Below, one piece after another: positions 34,037 through 42,484 of a stretch of DNA of 64,000 nucleotides (the first letter of the stretch is position 1; each line of letters opens with the position of its first letter). Both the position numbers and the translations under genes were made by a program. The stretch is from Bowdeniella nasicola (GTDB taxonomy: Bacteria; Actinomycetota; Actinomycetes; Actinomycetales; Actinomycetaceae), in assembly GCF_900107735.1 (NCBI RefSeq), contig NZ_FNQV01000005.1, positions 1 through 64,000 on the forward strand, given 5' to 3'. Under the pieces are notes generated by a model. That model was not told the origin of the DNA and did not search any database. It was given only the letters and a program-made list of their open reading frames with translations.

Positions 34037-34872
34037 TGTTCGGACCTAAACCGGAAATCAAGACGCGCGCCCAACTCGCCGCGATGGCTGAGGCGGGCGC
34101 GATCGTCTATGACATGCTCACCGCCGTCGAAGCGGCCGCCGAGGTCGGAATCACGACGGGCGAGCTCGATGCGATCGCCGAACGGGTCTGCCGCGATGCC
34201 GGTGCAAAGCCGAACTTCCTTGGCTACCACGGCTATCCCGCAACGGTCTGCCTGTCGGTCAACGAGGAAATCGTGCACGGCATCCCGGGCGAGCGCGTGC
34301 TGCGCGACGGCGATATCGTCTCCGTTGACGGTGGGTGCAGTGTCGCCGGGCCCTCGGGACGGCGCTGGCATGGCGATTCCGCTCGCACCTTTATCGTCGG
34401 AACGCCTCGCCCGGAGGATCTCAAACTTTCCGAGATCACCCGGGAAGCCATGTGGCAGGGGATTGCTGCCCTCGCGGACGCCAAATCCCTGAACGTTGTC
34501 GGCAAGGCCGTCCAGCGCGTGGTGGAAGACAACCCCGTCGACGGGCGTGAACTTGGCATCGTGCGCGAATACGTGGGGCACGGCATTGGCTCCGCGATGC
34601 ACCAGCCGCCCGACGTCGTGAACTATGCGAGCCCGAAGGGCCCCAAGATCAAGTCCGGCATGGCGGTGTGCGTCGAACCGATGCTCGTGCTTGGCAGCCC
34701 CGATAATGAAACGCTCGATGATGACTGGACCGTCGTGACCCTCGATGGTTCACGCGCCTCGCACTGGGAGCACGCCGTCGCACTCGTAGATGGGGGAGTG
34801 CGCGTCTTGACGCTGCCCGATGGTGGCGCGGCCGACCTCGCGCGCTACGGCGTTACCCCGATCGAGCTGTAG
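34036..34872 (+). CDS. map: type I methionine aminopeptidase
   Basis: MetAP (278 residues) removes initiator methionine. Metal ligands are visible as VSVDGG and HGDSARTF (Asp), GHGIG (His), CVEPML (Glu) and HWEHAVAL (Glu). ATG 34036 overlaps the adk stop as TGATG; an in-frame GTG lies one codon earlier. It ends the secY-adk-map set, a common actinobacterial arrangement. Confidence 0.95.
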   Translation: MFGPKPEIKTRAQLAAMAEAGAIVYDMLTAVEAAAEVGITTGELDAIAERVCRDAGAKPNFLGYHGYPATVCLSVNEEIVHGIPGERVLRDGDIVSVDGGCSVAGPSGRRWHGDSARTFIVGTPRPEDLKLSEITREAMWQGIAALADAKSLNVVGKAVQRVVEDNPVDGRELGIVREYVGHGIGSAMHQPPDVVNYASPKGPKIKSGMAVCVEPMLVLGSPDNETLDDDWTVVTLDGSRASHWEHAVALVDGGVRVLTLPDGGAADLARYGVTPIEL

Positions 34873-34905
34873 CGCCCTGGTGGCGCGCTTCACGTCGGCG
34901 AAGAG

Positions 34906-34934
34906 TTTCTTTCGCGCTCTAATTCCCATAGGAT
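34906..34934 (+). promoter_or_regulatory. infA operon promoter
   Basis: A -10 TAGGAT (34929-34934) with -35 TTTCTT (34906-34911) and a 17-nt spacer lies about 95 nt before infA. The -35 is weak; the -10 fits actinobacterial housekeeping promoters. Confidence 0.5.
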
Positions 34935-35028
34935 GGTCAGCTGGACGTGCGTACACGTGCCATACATCCCTATGGCACCGCACGAGGGTGCCAATCGGCG
35001 CCGATATATGAGGAGAAGTACGTAGAGC

Positions 35029-35250
35029 ATGGCAAAAAAGGACGGCGTCATCGAGGTTCAGGGCACTGTCGTCGAAGCGCTGCCCAACGCGATGTTTCGA
35101 GTAGAGCTTGATAACAAGCACATTGTGCTTGCCCACATTAGCGGGAAGATGCGTCAGCACTACATTCGTATTCTTCCCGAAGATCGGGTCGTCGTTGAGC
35201 TGAGCCCCTACGACCTCACTCGGGGTCGTATCGTCTACCGCTACAAGTAA
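35029..35250 (+). CDS. infA: translation initiation factor IF-1
   Basis: IF-1 (73 residues) is an OB-fold protein that blocks the A site during initiation. [38 protein letters not shown] and the C-terminal [12 protein letters not shown] are diagnostic. GAGGAGAAG precedes its ATG. rpmJ follows after 38 nt. Confidence 0.98.
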   Translation: MAKKDGVIEVQGTVVEALPNAMFRVELDNKHIVLAHISGKMRQHYIRILPEDRVVVELSPYDLTRGRIVYRYK

Positions 35251-35288
35251 CTGTTAGCTGCCGAGATTATCGGTGGCGGAGGAATGAC

Positions 35289-35402
35289 ATGAAGGTCCAG
35301 CCTAGCGTCAAGAAGATCTGCGACAAGTGCAAGGTTATTCGCCGGCACGGTCGCGTCATGGTCATCTGCGAAAACGTTCGTCACAAGCAGCGTCAGGGCT
35401 AA
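35289..35402 (+). CDS. rpmJ: 50S ribosomal protein L36
   Basis: This 37-residue protein reads [18 protein letters not shown] and ends RHKQRQG. It has the zinc ligands CDKC, a later Cys (VMVIC) and His (NVRH), so it is the zinc-binding form. GGCGGAGG precedes ATG 35289. It lies between infA and rpsM, its standard place. Confidence 0.97.
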   Translation: MKVQPSVKKICDKCKVIRRHGRVMVICENVRHKQRQG

Positions 35403-35540
35403 GTGACGAGAAAGATGGGCATCGCCCATCGATCCTGCTGCCAGCGCATCGCGCAACCCCCGGTCCGGAGGCCGGGGCTCGCAATCCCGCGAGAAGGCAA
35501 CGGGAAAGACCTCCGGTCCGAACAGTCAGGAGACTGATCA

Positions 35541-35915
35541 GTGGCACGTCTAGCTGGCGTTGACCTCCCCCGCGAAAAGCGGCTTGAGGTTGCGCTGACG
35601 TACATTTACGGTGTGGGTCGCACCCGCGCCCAGGAAGCTCTCGAAGCGACGGGTGTTTCGCCCGATCTGCGTGTCAAGGACATGCAGGAATCTGATCTCG
35701 TTGCCCTCCGCGATTACATCGAAGGCAACTTCAAGGTGGAAGGTGATCTCCGCCGCGAGGTCGCAGCCGACATTCGCCGCAAGGTGGAAATTGGTTGCTA
35801 CCAGGGTCTGCGTCACCGTCGTGGCCTGCCGGTGCACGGCCAGCGCACCAAGACCAATGCTCGTACCCGCAAGGGTCCGAAGCAGACCGTTGCCGGTAAG
35901 AAGAAGACCCGCTAA
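35541..35915 (+). CDS. rpsM: 30S ribosomal protein S13
   Basis: S13 (124 residues) contacts P-site tRNA and bridges to the 50[33 protein letters not shown] and the basic tail [20 protein letters not shown] are standard. GTG 35541 follows AGGAGACTG. rpsK follows after 57 nt. Confidence 0.98.
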   Translation: MARLAGVDLPREKRLEVALTYIYGVGRTRAQEALEATGVSPDLRVKDMQESDLVALRDYIEGNFKVEGDLRREVAADIRRKVEIGCYQGLRHRRGLPVHGQRTKTNARTRKGPKQTVAGKKKTR

Positions 35916-35972
35916 CTGTAGTCCGGCACAGCGCAAGCTGACCGGTCCGATGACCTGGAGATAGAAACACAT

Positions 35973-36380
35973 ATGCCTCCCAAGACCCGCACATCCGCGG
36001 TGGCGCGCAAGGGCCGCCGCCGGGATCGCAAGAACGTTGCCCAGGGCAACGCCTACATCAAGTCCACGTTCAACAACACGATCGTGTCCATCACCGATCC
36101 GGAAGGCGCCGTCATCGCATGGGCCTCCTCCGGTCAGGTGGGCTTCAAGGGTTCGCGTAAGTCGACGCCGTTTGCCGCTCAGCTCGCCGCTGAAGCCGCC
36201 GCGCGCCGCGCCCAGGAGCACGGCATGAAGAAGGTCGACGTGTTCGTTAAGGGCCCCGGCTCTGGACGTGAGACCGCTATCCGCTCCCTTCAGGCCACTG
36301 GCCTGGAGGTCTCCTCGATCTCTGACGTTACGCCGCAGGCACACAACGGGTGCCGTCCGCCGAAGCGTCGTCGCGTCTAA
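35973..36380 (+). CDS. rpsK: 30S ribosomal protein S11
   Basis: S11 (135 residues) lines the mRNA exit on the platform. [35 protein letters not shown] and [12 protein letters not shown] are diagnostic. The next gene is rpoA; rpsD, which follows rpsK in many bacteria, is not here. Confidence 0.98.
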   Translation: MPPKTRTSAVARKGRRRDRKNVAQGNAYIKSTFNNTIVSITDPEGAVIAWASSGQVGFKGSRKSTPFAAQLAAEAAARRAQEHGMKKVDVFVKGPGSGRETAIRSLQATGLEVSSISDVTPQAHNGCRPPKRRRV

Positions 36381-36390
36381 GACGCTTCCG

Positions 36391-36422
36391 CCCCGGTAGC
36401 GGTAGACAGAGACCCACCGGGG
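36391..36422 (+). other. hairpin in the rpsK-rpoA gap
   Basis: CCCCGGT (36391-36397) pairs with ACCGGGG (36416-36422) across an 18-nt loop, 11 nt after rpsK. There is no U-tract. It may adjust the rpsK/rpoA ratio, or mark where rpsD once lay. Confidence 0.45.
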
Positions 36423-36479
36423 ACCACACGTTGTCCCGCACGGCGTCAAATAGCGGATGCCGGCTGAAAGGATTACCAA

Positions 36480-37481
36480 GTGCTGATTGCCCAGCGTCCC
36501 ACGCTGACCGAGGAGGTCGTGAGCGAGAACCGCTCGCGATTCGTTATCGAACCCCTGGAGCCAGGATTCGGCTACACCCTTGGCAACTCGCTTCGCAGGA
36601 CTTTGCTGTCCTCGATTCCGGGTGCCTCGGTTACCTCCATCCGGATCGACGGCGTCCTTCACGAGTTCTCCACCATCCCGGGGATCAAGGAAGACGTCAC
36701 CGAGATCATTTTGAACATTAAGAACCTGGTCGTCTCCTCCGACCACGACGAGCCCGTCGTTATGTACCTGCGCAAGCAGGGCCCGGGCGTCGTTGTTGCC
36801 GGCGACATCACGCCGCCGGCCGGCGTCGAGGTGCACAACCCGGATCTGCACATTGCGACCATCAACGCCAAGGGCAAGCTCGAGATCGAGCTCACCGTTG
36901 AGCGTGGCCGTGGTTACGTGCCGGCCGCCATGAACAAGGACGAAACCGCCGAGATCGGTCGGATCCCGGTGGATTCGATCTACTCGCCGGTGCTGAAGGT
37001 GACCTACAAGGTGGAAGCCACTCGTGTCGAGCAGCGCACGGACTTCGATCGCCTCGTGGTCGACGTGGAAACCAAGCCCTCGATGGCTCCGCGCGATGCT
37101 CTTGCCTCCGCTGGCAAGACCCTCGTCGAGCTGTTCGGCCTGGCCCGCGAACTCAACGTGGAAGCAGAAGGCATCGAGATCGGCCCGTCGCCGACGGATC
37201 AGGCCCTCGCCCAGGATCTGGCACTGCCGATCGAGGACCTGGACCTGCAGTCGCGGTCGTACAACTGCCTCAAGCGCGAGGGTATCCACACCCTCGGGCA
37301 GCTGGTTGCACGCTCGAAGGAAGATCTGCTGGACATTCGTAACTTCGGTAAGAAGTCGATCGATGAGATCCAGGAGAAGCTGGCCGACTACGGTCTCGGC
37401 CTGAAGGATTCCGGCGTTGACTTCGCATCCGAAGACGACGGTGTCACCTTCGAAGACCTGCACTTCAGCGACGAGCTCTGA
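36480..37481 (+). CDS. rpoA: DNA-directed RNA polymerase subunit alpha
   Basis: RpoA (333 residues) dimerises through its N-terminal domain ([20 protein letters not shown]) to start polymerase assembly; the C-terminal domain ([36 protein letters not shown]) binds UP elements and activators. GTG 36480 follows AAAGGA. rplQ lies 17 nt downstream. Confidence 0.98.
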   Translation: MLIAQRPTLTEEVVSENRSRFVIEPLEPGFGYTLGNSLRRTLLSSIPGASVTSIRIDGVLHEFSTIPGIKEDVTEIILNIKNLVVSSDHDEPVVMYLRKQGPGVVVAGDITPPAGVEVHNPDLHIATINAKGKLEIELTVERGRGYVPAAMNKDETAEIGRIPVDSIYSPVLKVTYKVEATRVEQRTDFDRLVVDVETKPSMAPRDALASAGKTLVELFGLARELNVEAEGIEIGPSPTDQALAQDLALPIEDLDLQSRSYNCLKREGIHTLGQLVARSKEDLLDIRNFGKKSIDEIQEKLADYGLGLKDSGVDFASEDDGVTFEDLHFSDEL

Positions 37482-37498
37482 TAAGAAAAGGACCAAAC

Positions 37499-38059
37499 AT
37501 GCCTACCCCGTCTAAGGGACCCCGCCTGGGGAGCTCCGCTTCCCACGAAAAGCACATGCTCAGCAACCTTGCGACGTCGCTGTTCGAGCATGAAGCGATC
37601 CGCACCACGGAAACGCGGGCCAAGCGCCTGCGCCCCGTCGCGGAAAAGCTCATTACGCTCGCTAAGCGCGGCGATCTGCACGCCCGCCGCAAGGTGATGG
37701 AGACGATCACCCGTAAGGACATCGTCGCCAAGCTGTTCGAGGACCTCGGCCCGAAGTTTGCCGAGCGTCCAGGCGGCTACACCCGCATCACCAAGATTGC
37801 CCCGCGCAAGGGCGATAACGCTCCGATGGCCTTGATCGAGCTTGTCACCGAGGCGTACAGCCCGAAGCAGGCCGTCGTCAAGGAAGCCGAGAAGGCAACC
37901 GAGAAGGCCGCCGACAAGGACGAGAAGAACATCCCCGCCACCCCGGCAGAGGAAACCGAATTCGCGCAGAGCGATGAGGAAACCGAAGAGACCGAGGTTG
38001 AGGTCAGCCAGGAGGCCGACGCGGCCGCCGAGTCCGACAAGGACGCTGACAAGGAGTAA
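37499..38059 (+). CDS. rplQ: 50S ribosomal protein L17
   Basis: L17 (186 residues) has the conserved core [41 protein letters not shown] and [20 protein letters not shown]. From about residue 121 it carries a 65-residue tail of Glu, Lys and Ala turning strongly acidic ([13 protein letters not shown]), longer than in most bacteria. It ends the alpha operon. Confidence 0.97.
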   Translation: MPTPSKGPRLGSSASHEKHMLSNLATSLFEHEAIRTTETRAKRLRPVAEKLITLAKRGDLHARRKVMETITRKDIVAKLFEDLGPKFAERPGGYTRITKIAPRKGDNAPMALIELVTEAYSPKQAVVKEAEKATEKAADKDEKNIPATPAEETEFAQSDEETEETEVEVSQEADAAAESDKDADKE

Positions 38060-38092
38060 CGTCTCCTCGCACTGAGCTCGCGCAACGCAGCT

Positions 38093-38122
38093 GATCCCCG
38101 TCCGGGAATCCGGGCGGGGATC
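38093..38122. terminator. bidirectional terminator between rplQ and the kinase gene
   Basis: GATCCCCGTCCGG (38093-38105) pairs with CCGGGCGGGGATC (38110-38122), 13 bp with one G-U pair and loop GAAT. Confidence 0.85.
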
Positions 38123-38134
38123 ACGCGTATCTGG

Positions 38135-38896
38135 CTAGTCCTGGGGCGCCATCTCCCAGGCGCGCACACCGCCCGAGATGCCGGCAGCGTTCGGAATGAT
38201 GATGACCGAGGGGCCAAGGCGCGCGACGTTCGCGGCGGTGATGCGGCGCCCGTTACCGCCGCCAACGTAGAGGCGGTCCCAGTGGTAGACGGGCTGCAGC
38301 GACTCGATGACGAGGCGGGCGCGGCGTGACCAGTGCGCATCCCCCAGGCGCAGGCGCTCGTGTTCGCCGATGTAGTCGTCGTAGGTCAGGCCCCATTTGA
38401 CGGGGCACTGGCTCAGTTCGGCATGCGGGGCAAGGACGCCGTTGTCGAAGATCGCATTGCCGAGCCCCGTGCCGAGCGTGATGACCATTTCGAGGCCGGT
38501 GCCGGTGACGACGCCGCAGGCGTGGACCTCGGCGTCGTTTAACACCAGGGCGGGCATGTCCAGGGATTCCTCGATCGCGCCGCGCATGTCGAAGCCCGTC
38601 CAGGCGGCCAGGAGCTCGGGCAGGACGCGGGTGCGGGGGCCGGCGCGGCAAATGTAGTGCGGGGTGGTGACGACGACGCCGCGGCGAATCATGCCCGGCA
38701 TTCCGACGGTGACGCGCCGAGCGGCGGGGAGCTGGGTGGCAAGGTCGCGGATGATCGAGACGAGGCGCGCAGGCGAGAGCGGATAGGGCGTCACGGCGCG
38801 CACCGGCGCCGCGTGCATCACTCCGGAATCGTCGAGTACGGAGGCCTTGATGCCGCCGCCGCCGCAATCGATGGCGAGCGTCGTGCGAGGGGTCAT
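38135..38896 (-). CDS. ROK-family sugar kinase, polyphosphate-glucokinase-like
   Basis: This 253-residue protein has the ASKHA phosphate-1 motif LAIDCGGGGIKASVLD, a GMPGMIRRG loop, LNDAEV (catalytic Asp) and TLGTGLGNAIFDNG (phosphate 2), then EHERLRLG and LYVGGGNGR. These match actinobacterial PpgK-type glucokinases, which phosphorylate glucose with polyphosphate or ATP. The ROK zinc-binding CXCGXXGC motif is absent, as in PpgK. Phosphate donor and substrate are not provable from sequence. Its start lies only 27 nt from truA, divergent, without a ribosome site. Confidence 0.7.
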   Translation of the reverse strand: MTPRTTLAIDCGGGGIKASVLDDSGVMHAAPVRAVTPYPLSPARLVSIIRDLATQLPAARRVTVGMPGMIRRGVVVTTPHYICRAGPRTRVLPELLAAWTGFDMRGAIEESLDMPALVLNDAEVHACGVVTGTGLEMVITLGTGLGNAIFDNGVLAPHAELSQCPVKWGLTYDDYIGEHERLRLGDAHWSRRARLVIESLQPVYHWDRLYVGGGNGRRITAANVARLGPSVIIIPNAAGISGGVRAWEMAPQD

Positions 38897-38923
38897 GACT
38901 GCACGCTATCGCACCTGCCTACA

Positions 38924-39808
38924 ATGACGTGCGTGAGGCGAATCCGACTTGATCTGGCCTATGACGGCACCCAGTTTTCAGGCTGGGCGGCCCAGTCCGG
39001 GCAGCGTACCGTCGAGGGCGTGCTGACCGAGGCGCTCGCGACCGTGCTGCGCGAGGACGTGCGGCTCACCGTCGCCGGTCGCACAGACGCCGGCGTTCAC
39101 GCGGCCGGGCAAGTCGCGCACTTCGACTGCTCGGCGGATGCGTGGCTGGCGCTTCCGGGACGCAGCGATCGCGCGCCGGCCGATGCACTCATCGATCGGC
39201 TGCACGGCATCATGACGCGCGGTGGAGCGCCGCCGAAGTCCTCCGACGTCGTCGTGCACCGAGCCGAAGAGGTCTCCCGCGACTTTGATGCGCGCTTTGC
39301 CGCGATCGGGCGCTCCTACCGCTATCGCATCACCGACCTGTCGGCTGGCGGATTTGATCCGCTAACGCGGCACTGCCGGTGGTGGGTGCGCGAGCATCTG
39401 GCGGCCGACGCGATGCAGGCCGCCGCCGATTACCTCATTGGGGAGTGGGATTTTGCGGCGCTGTGCAAGCCGCGCGAGGGGGCGACAACGATCCGCCGGC
39501 TGCTGACTTGTGCCGTGACGCGCAGCGAGGCGGGCATCGAGATCGACCTGGCCGCCGACGCGTTTTGCCATTCGATGGTGCGCTCTATCGTCGGGTGCCT
39601 GGTGGAGGTGGGCCGCGGCAAGAAAAGCCCGGACTGGATGGGCGAGGTACTCGCGCGCAAGGACCGTTCGCTCGCCGCCGCCGTCGCGCCCGCGCACGGG
39701 CTCACGCTCACTGCGGTGCGGTATCCGCCGCCGGAGCAGTGGGCTGCCCGGCAAGAAGCGACCCGGCAGGTTCGCACGTCGGCCGCGGGGCGGGGAAGCG
39801 CCGACTAG
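38924..39808 (+). CDS. truA: tRNA pseudouridine(38-40) synthase
   Basis: TruA (294 residues) modifies the anticodon stem-loop. The catalytic aspartate lies in VAGRTDAGVHAAGQVAHF; RRIRLDLAYDGTQFSGW at the N-terminus and FCHSMVRSIVGCLVEVGRG near the end are typical. ATG 38924 is taken because earlier codons overlap the divergent kinase gene. No ribosome site precedes it, so initiation may be leaderless. The position after rplQ is conserved in many bacteria. Confidence 0.95.
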   Translation: MTCVRRIRLDLAYDGTQFSGWAAQSGQRTVEGVLTEALATVLREDVRLTVAGRTDAGVHAAGQVAHFDCSADAWLALPGRSDRAPADALIDRLHGIMTRGGAPPKSSDVVVHRAEEVSRDFDARFAAIGRSYRYRITDLSAGGFDPLTRHCRWWVREHLAADAMQAAADYLIGEWDFAALCKPREGATTIRRLLTCAVTRSEAGIEIDLAADAFCHSMVRSIVGCLVEVGRGKKSPDWMGEVLARKDRSLAAAVAPAHGLTLTAVRYPPPEQWAARQEATRQVRTSAAGRGSAD

Positions 39809-39829
39809 CGGCGAGGAGCTGGCATCGTG

Positions 39830-40645
39830 CTACTGCCGGTCGGTGGGTGCGGTGCCAAAGTGCTGGCCGCGTTCTAGTTCGCCGATTGCCGCCATCTCCG
39901 CTGCGGTGAGGTCGAAGCTGAAGATGTCGGCGTTACTGCGCAGCCGCTCGGCGTTCACGGACTTCGGGACGGCGGCGGTGCCGAGTTGCAGGTGCCAGCG
40001 GATCACCACCTGCGCCGGGCTGACGCCGTGTGCGCCCGCGATCGCGACGATCGTGGGATCACTCAAGAGGTGGCCGCGCCCGAGCGGGCTCCAGGCCTGA
40101 GTGACGATGCCATGCTCGGCGTGAAAGTCCCGCAACTCGGCCTGCTGCAGGTAGGGGTGGAGCTCGATCTGGTTGAGGACCGGTAGCTCGCCGGTTTCCT
40201 CGCCGAGGCGCGTGATCTGATCGGCCGAGAAGTTCGCGACGCCGATGGAGCGCACCCGGCCGGCATCGCGCAGCTCGATGAGCGTGCGCCACACATCGAC
40301 ATATTGATTGCGGCTCGGTCGCGGCCAGTGAATGAGGTAGAGATCGATCCGGCCCAGGGCGCGTTCGGAGGCATCAAAGGCGGCGCGGACAGCCTCGGGA
40401 GCTTGCGAGTCCTCGCCCCAGAACTTGCTCGTGACGGTGATGTCATCGCGCTCGACGCCGCTGCGGGCGAGCCCCCGCCCGGCCTGCGCCTCGTTGGCGT
40501 AAAACTCCGCGCTGTCGACCAGTCGGTAGCCGAAGGCAAGGCCCTCGGTGACGACGTCCTCGGCCTGGCTGGCCGGGACCTTATAGAGCCCGAAACCGAG
40601 GATAGGCAGGCGATGCCCATCGCGAAGGGCTACGTGGTGCTCCAT
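39830..40645 (-). CDS. aldo/keto reductase
   Basis: This 271-residue NADPH-dependent reductase is a TIM-barrel AKR of the AKR5/2,5-diketo-D-gluconate reductase type. The catalytic tetrad is visible: D44 and Y49 (VDSAEFY), K74 (TSKFW) and H106 (LIHWP). PKSVNAERLRSNADIF binds the cofactor. The start lies 2 nt after the stop of the DUF5709-like gene, so translation is probably coupled. The substrate is unknown. Confidence 0.9.
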   Translation of the reverse strand: MEHHVALRDGHRLPILGFGLYKVPASQAEDVVTEGLAFGYRLVDSAEFYANEAQAGRGLARSGVERDDITVTSKFWGEDSQAPEAVRAAFDASERALGRIDLYLIHWPRPSRNQYVDVWRTLIELRDAGRVRSIGVANFSADQITRLGEETGELPVLNQIELHPYLQQAELRDFHAEHGIVTQAWSPLGRGHLLSDPTIVAIAGAHGVSPAQVVIRWHLQLGTAAVPKSVNAERLRSNADIFSFDLTAAEMAAIGELERGQHFGTAPTDRQ

Positions 40646-40647
40646 CG

Positions 40648-41106
40648 CTAGGCGAGTTCGTCGTCTTCTTCCTCGTCGAAGGCGAACTCGGCCGAGGAGT
40701 CATCCCGGCGGTCGATCGCGTCCTCGTATTCCGCCTCCGCGTCATCCTCGGCGCTGTCCTCGTAGTCCTCATCGTCGCCGTCGTACAGATCGGCGTCGTC
40801 GTAGCCATCGGACAGGTGCATCGCGGATTCTTCCGGGGCGGCATCGCGGCGCGGTGCGCCCTCGGCGCGGGCCAGAATCGACTGCTCCTCGCCGGGCAGG
40901 TCCTCCGGGCCGTCATCGTCGGGCTCGGCGACGAGCTGTCCGACACCGCCGGGGGAGCGGTCATAGGGAATGTCATCGCGCGGCTCATCGTTTTCGGGTT
41001 CTTCTTGCCGCAGGCGATCATCGAGCGTGTTGCCAGTGCCCTGGTAGGTGTCCACGGGCGGCTGGTCGCCGTCGCCGAAGGTATCGTCGTTGATTGAAGT
41101 GCTCAT
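40648..41106 (-). CDS. acidic DUF5709-like protein
   Basis: This 152-residue, very acidic and probably disordered protein has LDDRLRQEEPEND, GVGQLVAEPDDDGPED and EESAMHLSDGYDDADLYDG, which match the spacing of motifs I know from actinobacterial DUF5709 proteins (LDQRLAQEEPD, AMHI). Function is unknown. It is divergent from rplM and directly upstream of the aldo/keto reductase. The sequence becomes nearly all Asp/Glu in the last 50 residues. Confidence 0.7.
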   Translation of the reverse strand: MSTSINDDTFGDGDQPPVDTYQGTGNTLDDRLRQEEPENDEPRDDIPYDRSPGGVGQLVAEPDDDGPEDLPGEEQSILARAEGAPRRDAAPEESAMHLSDGYDDADLYDGDDEDYEDSAEDDAEAEYEDAIDRRDDSSAEFAFDEEEDDELA

Positions 41107-41155
41107 AGCCTAAGTCTGCCACGGTGTGGACTGCCGCACACCCGCGTCACGACCT

Positions 41156-41184
41156 TTGACCCGCGCGGGCGGGCGCGATAATCT
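41156..41184 (+). promoter_or_regulatory. rplM-rpsI promoter
   Basis: A -35 TTGACC (41156-41161), a 17-nt spacer and a -10 TAATCT (41179-41184) make a strong promoter with a start near 41191 and a leader of about 194 nt. Confidence 0.75.
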
Positions 41185-41282
41185 AAGTGATTGTTGTGCG
41201 ACTGCCCCTTGGCGCCTCCCACTCGCCGATGGAGCTCGCGGTCCCACAGCGCAAACCATGACCATTTCCAGCGAAATGTCAC

Positions 41283-41340
41283 TGCCGAGGCGTGTTTGAA
41301 CCGGCTCGCTCTCGCATGTTCACGATGCGGGTGCCCGGCA
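41283..41340 (+). promoter_or_regulatory. candidate structured leader of rplM
   Basis: TGCCG (41283-41287) pairs with CGGCA (41336-41340) and encloses CTCGCAT (41311-41317) / ATGCGGG (41325-41331) with loop GTTCACG. It lies 45 nt before the rplM start in a long leader. Autoregulation by L13 is known in other bacteria; a link here is only inference. Confidence 0.35.
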
Positions 41341-41384
41341 AGGCCCAGGCAGTGATTGCTGAAGAGAAACGATAGGCAGAGTCC

Positions 41385-41828
41385 GTGCGTACGTACACTC
41401 CTAAGCCCGGGGAAATCGACAAGCAGTGGCACGTCATTGACGCCACCGACGTCGTCCTCGGCCGCCTGGCCTCCCAGGCAGCCCGCCTGCTCCGTGGGAA
41501 GCACAAGCCGATTTTTGCACCGCACGTTGATACCGGTGACTTCGTCATCATCATCAACGCCGAGAAGGTCGCCCTGACGGGCGCCAAGCTCGAACAGAAG
41601 ATGGCCTACCGCCACTCCGGGTTCCCGGGCGGCCTGAAAGCCACCTCCTACGCCGAGCTCCTGGCCAAGCACCCGGAGCGCGCCGTCACGAAGGCGGTGG
41701 CCGGCATGGTCCCGAAGAACTCGCTGGGTCGCGCGCAGATGCGCAAGCTGAAGGTCTACGCCGGCAGCGAGCACCCGCATGCCGCTCAGAAGCCCCAGCC
41801 CTACACCATCGACCAGGTGGCGCAGTAA
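41385..41828 (+). CDS. rplM: 50S ribosomal protein L13
   Basis: L13 (147 residues) is an early 50S assembly protein. [38 protein letters not shown] and [19 protein letters not shown] are diagnostic. GTG 41385 follows GATAGGCAGAG. rpsI follows after 41 nt. Confidence 0.98.
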   Translation: MRTYTPKPGEIDKQWHVIDATDVVLGRLASQAARLLRGKHKPIFAPHVDTGDFVIIINAEKVALTGAKLEQKMAYRHSGFPGGLKATSYAELLAKHPERAVTKAVAGMVPKNSLGRAQMRKLKVYAGSEHPHAAQKPQPYTIDQVAQ

Positions 41829-41869
41829 CCCGTTAAGGGTTCGCCGCCGACACAGATCTGAGGAGAACA

Positions 41870-42358
41870 GTGGCTGAGACCATTGCAGACTACGAGCTGG
41901 AAGAGGACGCTCCCAGCACTTACACATCGGAAACCGAGAAGGTCAACACCGGCGCCGGCGTTTCCGCGACCGCCCCGGGCCAGGCCCTCGGTCGTCGCAA
42001 GCGCGCCATCGCCCGCGTCCGCCTGATCCCCGGTTCGGGCAAGTGGACCATCAACGGCCGCGAGCTCGATGAGTACTTCCCGAACAAGCTGCACCAGCAG
42101 CTGGTGAACTCGCCGTTCGAGCTGCTCGACATCGAAGGCCGCTTCGATGTTATCGCTCGCATCAACGGCGGTGGCTCGTCCGGTCAGGCCGGTGCGCTGC
42201 GTCTGGGCATTGCCCGCGCGCTCAACGAGATCGACCGCGACGCCAACCGTCCCGCGCTGAAGAAGGCTGGCTTCCTCACGCGCGACGCCCGCGCCACCGA
42301 GCGCAAGAAGGCCGGCCTGAAGAAGGCCCGTAAGGCTCCGCAGTACTCCAAGCGCTAA
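41870..42358 (+). CDS. rpsI: 30S ribosomal protein S9
   Basis: S9 (162 residues) reaches the P site with its C-terminal tail. The conserved core begins near residue 38 ([20 protein letters not shown]) and ends [11 protein letters not shown]. The first 37 residues are an acidic extension typical of actinobacterial S9. GTG 41870 follows GAGGAGAAC. Confidence 0.98.
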   Translation: MAETIADYELEEDAPSTYTSETEKVNTGAGVSATAPGQALGRRKRAIARVRLIPGSGKWTINGRELDEYFPNKLHQQLVNSPFELLDIEGRFDVIARINGGGSSGQAGALRLGIARALNEIDRDANRPALKKAGFLTRDARATERKKAGLKKARKAPQYSKR

Positions 42359-42379
42359 CCCGCCTCGAGCTGCGTGCAT

Positions 42380-42408
42380 GGCCCGCGTCCCATCATGGGG
42401 CGCGGGCC
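42380..42408 (+). terminator. rplM-rpsI terminator
   Basis: GGCCCGCGTCCC (42380-42391) pairs with GGGGCGCGGGCC (42397-42408), 12 bp with one G-U pair, loop ATCAT and TTT after it. Confidence 0.8.
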
Positions 42409-42484
42409 TTTGCGATGTGTGCCACAGCCGCTAGTCTGGTCCAGTCCGAGCGGCCCCGCCGCCATGCATGCAGGGAGGAACCCC

